Shown: positions 1 through 6,016 of the stretch, piece after piece
Layout: each line of letters starts with the position of its first letter
Position numbering within the stretch: the first letter of the stretch is position 1
From: Acidobacteriota bacterium
GTDB taxonomy: Bacteria; Acidobacteriota; Terriglobia; Acidoferrales; UBA7541
Length of the DNA stretch: 13,577 nucleotides
Direction of reading: 5' to 3'
NCBI GenBank assembly: GCA_019239815.1
Contig: JAFAZL010000310.1
Span: forward strand, 1 to 13,577
Position numbers and translations under genes: made by a program
The notes under the pieces: generated by a model
What the model was told of the DNA's origin: nothing
Seen by the model: only the letters and a program-made list of their open reading frames with translations
The model's database searches: none

Positions 1-687
1 GGTGCTGCGCTCGACACAACGAATGCATCCGAACCGGCTCCGCCGAATTGGGCCGCAAATTTCTCGACAGCGACCGACGCTCCCGGCCGCCTCCCGCACC
101 CCGAAGAGATCGCCGACCTCAAACCGTTAGGCCAAGTCAGTGCCAGCTTCATCATCGCGGTGAACGGCGAAGGCCTCTGGATCGTGGATCAGCACGTCGC
201 CCATGAGCGCGTGCTTTTCGAGCAGCATCTCGAAGCACGCCGCGCCGGCAAAGTCGAAAGCCAGCGCATGCTCATGCCGATGATCCTCGAACTCTCTCCG
301 CGCCAGCTCGTCATCTACGAAAAAATTGCCGACGAACTCACCGCCAACGGGTTCGAGGTCGAGCCGATGGGTCCACGCAGCGTTGCGATCCAAGCGGTTC
401 CCGCTGGCGTGACCGGGAACGATGCCCAGAAACTGCTCACCGAAATTCTCGACGGCATCGACCGCGAAAACGCGGCGATTTCGATCGAAACGTTACAAGC
501 GAAGATTGCCGCCAGCACCGCGTGCCACGCGGCGATCAAAGTCAACATGCCACTCGATCAAATAAAAATGGAATGGCTCCTCGCCGCCCTCGCCAAAACC
601 GACTGCCCGATGAGTTGTCCGCACGGCCGTCCTGTCGTCCTCCGCTACTCCGTAAAAGAAATCGAACGCGCCTTCCATCGCATTTAG
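1..687 (+). CDS. mutL: DNA mismatch repair protein MutL, C-terminal part (5' end outside window)
   Basis: This is the last 228 codons of MutL, open from the first base in frame 1 and ending at TAG 685-687. The first 35 or so codons are a Pro/Ala/Thr-rich stretch typical of the linker between the N-terminal GHKL ATPase (not in the window) and the C-terminal dimerisation domain. That domain starts near LGQVSASFIIAV. The metal-binding endonuclease motif DQHA(x)2E(x)4E appears as DQHVAHERVLFE, so all acidic and histidine residues are kept and only the Ala is replaced by Val. The later motifs ACHAAIK and SCPHGRP are also present, as in MutL proteins that nick DNA themselves in organisms without MutH. 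In the family, MutL couples MutS mismatch recognition to strand incision. It is followed 30 bases later by fabI on the same strand. Identification is firm; endonuclease activity is inferred from the motifs. Confidence 0.95.
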   Translation, partial: GAALDTTNASEPAPPNWAANFSTATDAPGRLPHPEEIADLKPLGQVSASFIIAVNGEGLWIVDQHVAHERVLFEQHLEARRAGKVESQRMLMPMILELSPRQLVIYEKIADELTANGFEVEPMGPRSVAIQAVPAGVTGNDAQKLLTEILDGIDRENAAISIETLQAKIAASTACHAAIKVNMPLDQIKMEWLLAALAKTDCPMSCPHGRPVVLRYSVKEIERAFHRI

Positions 688-708
688 AATGTACATCGCA
701 GAAAATCT

Positions 709-712
709 GGAG
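709..712 (+). promoter_or_regulatory. Ribosome binding site of fabI
   Basis: GGAG lies five bases before ATG 718 and fixes the fabI start in the short gap after the mutL stop. Confidence 0.6.
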
Positions 713-717
713 CCGCC

Positions 718-1482
718 ATGACCGACACAAAGAAGACTGCTGTGATCTTCGGCCTCGCCAACAAGCGCAGTATCGCGTGGGCCATCGCGCGAAAACTCCA
801 CGCTGACGGCTGGCAACTCGCGATCACTTACCAAAACGAACGCATGGCCGCCGAAGCAGCCGATCTCATCAACGACCTCCCGGGCTCGAAGGGCTTCATG
901 TGCGACGTTGCGAGCGACGAGCAGATCGCAAAAACCTTCGATGAACTGAAATCTGAATACGGCACGCTCCAAGGCCTCGTACACAGCGTCGCCTTCGCGC
1001 ACGCCGAAGATCTAAAAGGTGAGTTCATCAACACGAGCCGTGAAGGATTCCGCTGCGCGCATGACATCAGCGCGTACTCGTTGATCGCCGTGTGCCGCGC
1101 GGCGTTGCCGCTTATGCCCGATGGCGGCGGCGTTGTCACGCTCTCTTACTACGGCGCCGAGAAGGTTGTGCCGAAGTACAACGTGATGGGTGTCGCGAAA
1201 GCGGCGCTCGAAGCCTGCGTTCGCTATCTCGCCAACGATCTTGGACCGAAGAAAATCCGCGTGAATGCGATTTCCGCCGGGCCGATTAAAACGCTGGCCG
1301 CTCGCGGCATCTCGGGACTCGGCGACATGCTGAAAGCGCATTCCGAGCGTGCGCCCCTGAAGCGCAACGTCGATGCTGCGGAAGTCGGCAGCACCGCGGC
1401 ATTTTTGCTGTCCGATGGGGGCTCTGGAATCACCGGGGAAACTATCTACGTAGACTGCGGCTACAACATCATGGGCTTTTAG
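718..1482 (+). CDS. fabI: Enoyl-[acyl-carrier-protein] reductase (NADH), FabI
   Basis: A 254-residue short-chain dehydrogenase of the FabI subfamily, which reduces the trans-2 double bond of enoyl-ACP in the last step of each type II fatty acid elongation cycle. The N-terminal cofactor motif reads FGLANKRSIAWAIA (residues 11-24), the FabI variant of the Rossmann glycine loop. The active site has the FabI Tyr-x6-Lys pair (Y154, K161, in KYNVMGVAK) and an upstream Tyr at 144, matching E. coli Tyr146/Tyr156/Lys163. The C-terminal segment G-x-T-I-Y-V-D-C-G-Y-N-I-M-G is characteristic of FabI. Length is normal (about 255-265). Start ATG 718 is supported by GGAG at 709-712, five bases upstream. It follows mutL by 30 bases, so co-transcription is possible. 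The residue equivalent to E. coli Gly93 is Ala92, which is common in Gram-positive-type FabI and is not by itself a triclosan-resistance call. Confidence 0.96.
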   Translation: MTDTKKTAVIFGLANKRSIAWAIARKLHADGWQLAITYQNERMAAEAADLINDLPGSKGFMCDVASDEQIAKTFDELKSEYGTLQGLVHSVAFAHAEDLKGEFINTSREGFRCAHDISAYSLIAVCRAALPLMPDGGGVVTLSYYGAEKVVPKYNVMGVAKAALEACVRYLANDLGPKKIRVNAISAGPIKTLAARGISGLGDMLKAHSERAPLKRNVDAAEVGSTAAFLLSDGGSGITGETIYVDCGYNIMGF

Positions 1483-1494
1483 AAGCGGTGACGT

Positions 1495-1516
1495 GACCAG
1501 TGACTGGTGACTGGTC
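1495..1516 (+). repeat. Inverted repeat after fabI, possible weak terminator
   Basis: GACCAGT (1495-1501) and ACTGGTC (1510-1516) form a perfect 7-bp stem around an 8-base loop that itself repeats TGACTGG. It starts 12 bases after the fabI stop. A T-run does not follow directly; only T-containing sequence (TTTC, then CTTTTTGGG about 25 bases on) is found downstream. It may therefore be a weak terminator or a small dispersed repeat rather than a classical intrinsic terminator. Confidence 0.4.
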
Positions 1517-1660
1517 GTTTCCGGTGGAATTTCTTTGCGCTTTTTGGGTAATGCACGGCACTTGCGCAGCTTCAACCGCTCATATTGTCAATTTTTAATT
1601 CATTGCCACTTTCATCTGCGCACCGCCCCACGTAGAATAGCGCCGGCCCATTTCCCTCGA

Positions 1661-2380
1661 ATGCCCAGACTAACTATCGCCATCGACGGCCCGGCCGGCT
1701 CCGGAAAGAGCAGTGTCGCGCGCCGCATCGCACTTGAACTCGGGTACCTCTATCTCGACAGCGGTGCGATGTATCGTGCGCTCGCGCTCAAGGCGATCCA
1801 TCGTTGCATTGCGCCCGACGACGAGGCGCAACTCGAATCGCTCGCCGCAGAAACTCACATCGAACTGAAACCGCCGACTGCGGAGCAGGAAGTTTCCGGC
1901 AGCAAGAATCGGGTCTTTCTCGATGCCGCCGAAGTTACCGAAGCCATCCGTGCCGCTGATGTGGCGCAGGCCGCGTCGCGCCTCGCGACGATCGTGGGAG
2001 TCCGCCGCTTGTTGGTCGCCGAGCAGCAGCGCGCGGGGGCGGGCGGCGGCGTGGTGATGGAAGGCCGCGACATCGGCACCGTTGTTTTTCCTAATGCTGA
2101 GCTGAAAATTTTTCTGGAAGCGTCTCCCGAAGTTCGCGCCGAGCGCCGCTGGAAAGAGCACAAGGAAAAGGGCGACGACCTGAGTGTGTTTCAAGTGCTC
2201 GAAGAAGTGCGGCAGCGCGACAAACGCGACCGCGAACGCAAAGTTTCGCCGCTGGTCCGCGCCGCTGACGCCGTCATCATCGACAACACTGCAATGGACA
2301 TAGACGAAACCGCTCGGCTGATCGTGATGCTCGCGCGCGAGCGGGAAAGAAATGCTGCGGCGATCCGCAGGTCGGTTTAG
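1661..2380 (+). CDS. cmk: Cytidylate kinase (CMP/dCMP kinase)
   Basis: A 239-residue P-loop kinase that phosphorylates CMP and dCMP with ATP in pyrimidine nucleotide metabolism. The Walker A loop is GPAGSGKSS (residues 10-18). It is followed by LDSGAMYRA (32-40), the nucleotide monophosphate binding region typical of Cmk, and by GRDIGT (135-140) with an Arg/Asp-rich lid segment RQRDKRDRERK near residue 190. Length is normal for bacterial Cmk (220-240). The frame is open from ATG 1535, but the start is placed at ATG 1661 because the family motif begins within seven residues of it (PRLTIAIDGPAG). The 42 codons upstream encode an unconserved-looking Arg/His-rich stretch. No strong Shine-Dalgarno is visible before 1661. 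The gene lies 178 bases after fabI, so it may have its own promoter. It ends convergently with cofE, 97 bases away. Confidence 0.95.
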   Translation: MPRLTIAIDGPAGSGKSSVARRIALELGYLYLDSGAMYRALALKAIHRCIAPDDEAQLESLAAETHIELKPPTAEQEVSGSKNRVFLDAAEVTEAIRAADVAQAASRLATIVGVRRLLVAEQQRAGAGGGVVMEGRDIGTVVFPNAELKIFLEASPEVRAERRWKEHKEKGDDLSVFQVLEEVRQRDKRDRERKVSPLVRAADAVIIDNTAMDIDETARLIVMLARERERNAAAIRRSV

Positions 2381-2477
2381 CGACGCTTCTATCGGAAGCG
2401 ATTCCTTCGCGACCTACTCGCAATTCCACCCCACAAGAACGCCAGCAATGCGGCATTGCGAGAGCAGCCGTGACAGA
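2381..2477. other. Convergent intergenic region between cmk and cofE with two small hairpins
   Basis: CGCTTC (2384-2389) pairs with GAAGCG (2395-2400) immediately after the cmk stop. GCAATGC (2445-2451) pairs with GCATTGC (2453-2459) around one base. Neither is followed by a clear T-run on either strand, so they are noted as structure that may help separate two convergent transcripts, not as proven terminators. Confidence 0.35.
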
Positions 2478-3251
2478 TTAGCGGAAGAGGTCGACTTTGG
2501 CGGGACGAATTATTGTTGTGGCCGGAGCGGTGCTTAGGGTGTGCCGGTAGTTGCGGATGATGACGGCGGGGCTGGCGGCGGATTTTTGCATGGCCAGGCC
2601 TGCGGCGGAGGCGAGTTCGTCGGCGGTGGCGATGATGGTGGCGTGGAGGGGTTTTCCGTGGGCGTCGCGTGTACCGCGCAGGTCTTGTAAAGGCGTGATG
2701 CCGTAGGCACCGATCGCTACGTTTGTGAGGCCGAGGCGCCAGGGGCGACCGAAGGTGTCGGAGATAATTACGGCGATTTTTTTGCGCGTGAGCTTGTGGA
2801 GAGCTTGCGCGATTTTTTTTGCGCTGGCGTCGGGATTTTGTGGGAGGAGCGAGACGATGTTTTCGCCCGGGATGTTGGATTGGTCGATGCCGGCGTTGGC
2901 GCAAACGAAACCGTGATGGGTTTCGACGATGAGGACGGGATGTTCGCGGACGATGCGGCGGGATTCGCGGAGGATGAGTTCGATGAGGCGAGGGTCTTTG
3001 CGAGTGCGGTCGTGCTCGGAGGCGGTGGCGAGGTCGATCGCGCGTTGAGATGGAGTGACGGTTGTCAGATCGATGAGGCGGTTTTCGGATTTGGAGATGA
3101 TTTTTTGGGCTAGGACGAGGATGTCGTTTTGGTGGAAGGAGAGTTTGGATTTCTTGGCGGCGGTTAGGAGGATGCGAGAGAGCTCGTCACCAGGACGAAT
3201 TTCGGGGACGTGGGGGATTGGGAGGATTTCGATGGGGCGGAGTTTCGGCAT
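2478..3251 (-). CDS. cofE: Coenzyme F420-0:L-glutamate ligase family protein (CofE / FbiB N-domain)
   Basis: A 257-residue protein matching the CofE gamma-glutamyl ligase family, which adds glutamate to coenzyme F420-0 using GTP. Conserved family blocks are visible in order: I-L-V-L-A-Q-K-I-I-S-K-S-E (44-56), F-V-C-A-N-A-G-I-D-Q-S-N (115-126), and I-S-D-T-F-G-R-P-W-R followed by N-V-A-I-G (163-181). The length equals stand-alone archaeal CofE (about 250), without the nitroreductase-like second domain of actinobacterial FbiB. Start ATG is at 3251-3249; no clear Shine-Dalgarno precedes it, so an alternative start is possible. No other F420 gene (cofC, cofD, fbiC) is in the window, so the substrate is unproven; a role with another gamma-glutamyl acceptor cannot be excluded. 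It lies downstream of, and is separated by a terminator from, the FecR-type gene on the same strand. Confidence 0.88.
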   Translation of the reverse strand: MPKLRPIEILPIPHVPEIRPGDELSRILLTAAKKSKLSFHQNDILVLAQKIISKSENRLIDLTTVTPSQRAIDLATASEHDRTRKDPRLIELILRESRRIVREHPVLIVETHHGFVCANAGIDQSNIPGENIVSLLPQNPDASAKKIAQALHKLTRKKIAVIISDTFGRPWRLGLTNVAIGAYGITPLQDLRGTRDAHGKPLHATIIATADELASAAGLAMQKSAASPAVIIRNYRHTLSTAPATTIIRPAKVDLFR

Positions 3252-3295
3252 CGCTGGATGAGTTTAGGCGATCTGGGGAGCGCGAAAAGAAAAAT

Positions 3296-3405
3296 CTAAC
3301 GCAGAGACGCGGAGAGCGCTGAGAAACGCGGAGAGTGGGTCGAAGTCGGGGACATGCGAAGAGAGAAGAAGGATTCACCACAGGGGCGCTGAGAACACAG
3401 AGCAG
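3296..3405. repeat. Degenerate CACAGAG/CGCGGAGAG-type intergenic repeats
   Basis: This short non-coding stretch holds two related purine-rich blocks. The first (about 3299-3335) repeats ACGCAGAG, ACGCGGAGAG, GCGCTGAGAA and ACGCGGAGAG. The second (about 3376-3405) reads CACCACAGGGG, GCGCTGAGAA, CACAGAG. The ten-base word GCGCTGAGAA occurs at 3316-3325 and again at 3386-3395. The pattern resembles the dispersed CACAGAG-type intergenic repeats seen in several environmental phyla, from memory. No coding function is apparent. Confidence 0.5.
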
Positions 3406-3410
3406 ACTGC

Positions 3411-3444
3411 AAAAAAAAGGGCACGGCAAGCCGTGCCCTTTTTT
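3411..3444 (-). terminator. Strong intrinsic terminator, symmetrical, downstream of the 3481-5703 gene
   Basis: GGGCACGG (3419-3426) pairs perfectly with CCGTGCCC (3431-3438), closing a CAAG loop. Eight A's precede the stem (3411-3418) and six T's follow (3439-3444), so the structure can terminate transcription on both strands. Read on the minus strand it ends in eight T's, about 40 bases after the stop of the FecR-DUF6600 gene. That makes it the natural terminator of that gene and insulates cofE. Confidence 0.88.
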
Positions 3445-3456
3445 ATTCCACGACCC

Positions 3457-3474
3457 AGCGATCGTGCGATCGCT
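3457..3474. repeat. Perfect 8-bp inverted repeat between stop codon and terminator
   Basis: AGCGATCG (3457-3464) and CGATCGCT (3467-3474) flank two bases. The arms are complementary, so the element is a tight palindrome lying between the end of the FecR-DUF6600 gene and its terminator. It could add 3' mRNA stability or be a protein site; no function is shown. Confidence 0.45.
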
Positions 3475-3480
3475 GATTGG

Positions 3481-5703
3481 TTATTTTTCTTTGTTTGGTT
3501 TGTTGTTTTCCTTAGGCGGCTTGTCGTTTTTGTTGTTCTGATTCGGGTTGCCGCGTGGCGGCTGGTTGTTCTGAGTATTTTGGCGGTTTTGCAGAGTTTG
3601 CGTTTGCGTGTCGTGTTTACGCTCCATGTTCTGGAGCTGCTGATTCTGCTTTTGGTCGAGCTGCTGTTGTTTTTGTACGTTGGGATTCGGCTGGCTCTGG
3701 ATTTTCTGCTGCTGCTGAACCTGGCGCTGCTCGAGTTTTTGACGTTCGTTGTCTTGTTGCAGGCGCAGCTTTTCCATTTGTTGCTGCTGTTGTTGCTGAA
3801 CCTGCGGATTGGGATTGTTTACAGGCACGTTGTTGGGCCGCGCGTTTGGCGGGCGGTTGTTGTAGTTGCGATCGTTCCCTGGGGTCGCGTTGGTTTGCGG
3901 CTGGTTCTGCGGCGGAACGCCGGGCGTCGGCTGATTCGGCCGCGGAGTGTTGGGATTGGCGGCGTTGTTGACGGGCTGACCGTTGTTTATGGGGCGCGCG
4001 TTGTTGTTGATCGGCGGCTGGCCAGGTTGGCCGGGGCGGCCAGCAGTGTTGGCCGGCTTCGGCTGAATCGGTGTCACGGTTCGAGCGGCCGGAGCGATGC
4101 GCACGTTCGTACGAGCGGCTGCGGCTGCGCCCGCGTTTGCTGCGGGCTGCGGGGCCATTTGGTGATACTGCGCCACCGCAAGCGGGCGGCCGCCGTTTTG
4201 GCGGATGGCGGCTTGCTGGCGTTCAACGGGAACGGGCGGTGGCGGAGGCGGAGCCTTCGCCACGACGGTGCGAGTCACGACAGTCGCGGGCGGCCGGACG
4301 GCGACCGGACGACCTGCACCGATAAACGTTTCGCGGGTCGGCGCGATGGCCGGAGCGCCGGCGACGACGCGGGTGTTCACGATATCGCGTTGATCGACTC
4401 GGACGACGTTGCGTGAAACATTCTGACCGGAGACGAAGGTTGAACCGGAAGTGGCGGTAACGGCGCCATTGACGCGCTGGTTGACGTAGGTAACGTTGGT
4501 GACGTTTACCTGTTTGTTGACGACGACAGTTGTGTAGTAGTTGTTGACGACGGTCGTTTCGACGCGCGTGTTGGAAACGTTGATATTTTCGCAGTAGCGG
4601 CGGCTGACCGGATAGGAAGGCACGTAAACTTCGCGCGGACCGAGCGGGAACCAGCCGACGTTTTCAGTGACAGCGATGCCGAAGTGCGGACCGCCAACCC
4701 AGGCGACGAGCGCGGGCGCGTAGACCGGACGAACGTACGCTACGCCGACGACGGGCGGAGGAGCGGGAACCCAACCCCAGACTCCGCCGACGACAACCCA
4801 GCGTCCATAGTGGAATGGCGCGTATCCCCACGGTTCGTCTTCGACCCAGGTGTATCCCCAAGGCGCGATGTACACCCAGTGGCCATAACGATATGGAGCC
4901 CAGCCGACGACGGTTGTGTGCGGGAACCAGACGGTGCCGTACTCGGGGACGGGACGCCAGCCGCCGTAGTCGTCGAGATCTTCGTAGCCGACGACATCGG
5001 GCGAAACGTAGCGAGCGGACGCGGCGCGGTCTTCGCGCGAGTCGCGCTGCGCGCACCATTGATCGAATTCGTCATCGCCGTAGAGTTGCTGAACATCAGC
5101 GTCGAGTTGATCGGTGCCGACGAAAGTGGCGGTTTGTTCGGCGTGGACGGAATAAGCCTGGCCGCCGCCGGTGACTTCACCTTCGCCGCCGAAGACGGAA
5201 ACCGTTGTGGTGTCGCCGTTTTCGTTGACGGAGACGCGATAGGTGCCGGGGCGAAGAATGGAGAAGGCGAGATTGGGAGTGTCGATCTCGAAGGTTTCGT
5301 TTTGATCAAGACGCTTTACGCGAACCCGAAGGGTGCCTTCGGTGAGCTGGACCTGGGCGACGTCGTCGTCGAGATTGAGGAAGGAGAAGCCGGTGTTGCT
5401 GCCGATGCGGAGGCTGGCGGAACCGATGTGAAGTTCGGCGCGGGCGCCGTTGTCGGCCCAGAGTTTGTCGCCGGTGGTCATCGGGCGATTGATGACGGCG
5501 CCGACCCAGTCGTCGGTGCCAGCCGGATTGAAGGAGACCGCGCCGTCGGTGTGGCTGATGCGAGCGGCACGGGTTGGCGGATCGTCGCCGTTGGGCGGGC
5601 CGTCTTGATCCTGGGCGAGAGCGCGCAGAGGTGAAAGGAAAGCTGCGGCGCACAACACGACGAGCCAAGCGGTGAGCCTGGGCGTGAATTTACTCGTACT
5701 CAT
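3481..5703 (-). CDS. Secreted FecR-domain / DUF6600 protein with N/Q/P-rich tail
   Basis: A 740-residue exported protein. Residues 1-30 form a signal peptide with an Arg-containing start, a hydrophobic core and an ALA-QD cleavage site. About 45-195 is a FecR-like beta domain (dGAVSF, GDKLWADNGARAELHIG, IDTPNLAFSI, GTYRVSV). About 250-360 is the aromatic DUF6600-like block, with YGTVWFP, GWAPYRYGHW, YTWVEDEPWGYAPFHYGRW and GWFPLGPRE. The rest is low complexity: Val/Asn-rich to about 480, Pro/Asn/Gln-rich to about 630, then a seven-glutamine run and a Q/E/K/R heptad-like coiled coil, ending in a Lys/Asn/Pro tail. No membrane anchor follows the signal peptide, so it is probably periplasmic or extracellular, unlike the classical membrane FecR regulator. 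ATG 5703 is supported by AGGAG on the minus strand (5718-5714). Its paralogue is upstream on the same strand (6017-8233). The biological role is unknown. Confidence 0.88.
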   Translation of the reverse strand: MSTSKFTPRLTAWLVVLCAAAFLSPLRALAQDQDGPPNGDDPPTRAARISHTDGAVSFNPAGTDDWVGAVINRPMTTGDKLWADNGARAELHIGSASLRIGSNTGFSFLNLDDDVAQVQLTEGTLRVRVKRLDQNETFEIDTPNLAFSILRPGTYRVSVNENGDTTTVSVFGGEGEVTGGGQAYSVHAEQTATFVGTDQLDADVQQLYGDDEFDQWCAQRDSREDRAASARYVSPDVVGYEDLDDYGGWRPVPEYGTVWFPHTTVVGWAPYRYGHWVYIAPWGYTWVEDEPWGYAPFHYGRWVVVGGVWGWVPAPPPVVGVAYVRPVYAPALVAWVGGPHFGIAVTENVGWFPLGPREVYVPSYPVSRRYCENINVSNTRVETTVVNNYYTTVVVNKQVNVTNVTYVNQRVNGAVTATSGSTFVSGQNVSRNVVRVDQRDIVNTRVVAGAPAIAPTRETFIGAGRPVAVRPPATVVTRTVVAKAPPPPPPVPVERQQAAIRQNGGRPLAVAQYHQMAPQPAANAGAAAAARTNVRIAPAARTVTPIQPKPANTAGRPGQPGQPPINNNARPINNGQPVNNAANPNTPRPNQPTPGVPPQNQPQTNATPGNDRNYNNRPPNARPNNVPVNNPNPQVQQQQQQQMEKLRLQQDNERQKLEQRQVQQQQKIQSQPNPNVQKQQQLDQKQNQQLQNMERKHDTQTQTLQNRQNTQNNQPPRGNPNQNNKNDKPPKENNKPNKEK

Positions 5704-5964
5704 AGCGGTTTCTCTCCTGAAACAGCCACGCGACGGGGTAATGGGGTGCGCCGCGAAATGCGAATTGGGCCGACGACGTAAGTCGAACTACTGGAAGCGG
5801 TTGATATCAAAGTATCACCACAAGTGAGCAGGCTGACCTATCCCGCAGACTCCGTATGTCGAAACGGGAAATGCCGGAGAGCGGGGCTTAAATATCTGAA
5901 CCCGGCATAAAAGGAAGAGTTGCTAGAAAGGCGAAGGATTGGTGAAGCGAGTGTGCGCCAAACC
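5704..5964. other. Intergenic region upstream of the 3481-5703 gene
   Basis: This region separates the two FecR-DUF6600 paralogues. It contains no convincing coding frame or RNA gene. It should hold the minus-strand promoter of the downstream paralogue, but no pair of well-spaced promoter hexamers could be chosen with confidence; a GATACT-like minus-strand hexamer near 5810-5820 is only suggestive. Confidence 0.4.
5714..5718 (-). promoter_or_regulatory. Ribosome binding site of the 3481-5703 gene
   Basis: CTCCT on the plus strand reads AGGAG on the minus strand, ten bases before ATG 5703. It supports the chosen start ahead of the signal peptide. Confidence 0.6.
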
Positions 5965-5994
5965 AAAGAGGCCCAGGTTGAACCGGGCCTCTTT
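5965..5994 (-). terminator. Hairpin terminator downstream of the 6017-8233 gene
   Basis: AAAGAGGCCC (5965-5974) and GGGCCTCTTT (5985-5994) are perfectly complementary over ten bases around a ten-base loop, starting about 20 bases after the stop of the minus-strand FecR-DUF6600 gene. On the minus strand the stem ends in CTTT followed by GGTTT, so the T-tract is short and efficiency is uncertain. Confidence 0.7.
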
Positions 5995-6016
5995 GAGTAT
6001 AGCTTATGAGAGGAAG

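Noticed and set aside
985..1005. Ala at the position of E. coli FabI Gly93 as a triclosan-resistance mutation
   Set aside because: Ala is found naturally here in several sensitive FabI proteins, so no resistance can be claimed.
1585..1638. TTGTCA (1585-1590) and TAGAAT (1633-1638) as a cmk promoter
   Set aside because: The spacing of 42 bases is far too long, and no acceptable -35 lies 16-18 bases before TAGAAT.
1535..1660. N-terminal extension of cmk from ATG 1535 (42 extra codons)
   Set aside because: The Cmk family begins at the P-loop motif seven residues after ATG 1661; the extension is Arg/His-rich without family resemblance.
2352..2537. Small plus-strand open frame after cmk
   Set aside because: It overlaps the ends of cmk and cofE, has no ribosome site and no recognisable composition.
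3433..4416. Plus-strand open frame of 327 codons opposite the FecR-DUF6600 gene
   Set aside because: It is the antisense shadow of low-complexity codons (Leu/Val/Arg-rich), while the minus-strand frame has signal peptide, domains, start signal and terminator.
4684..5634. Plus-strand open frame of 316 codons
   Set aside because: Antisense to the conserved FecR/DUF6600 half of the minus-strand gene; no start signal or domain.
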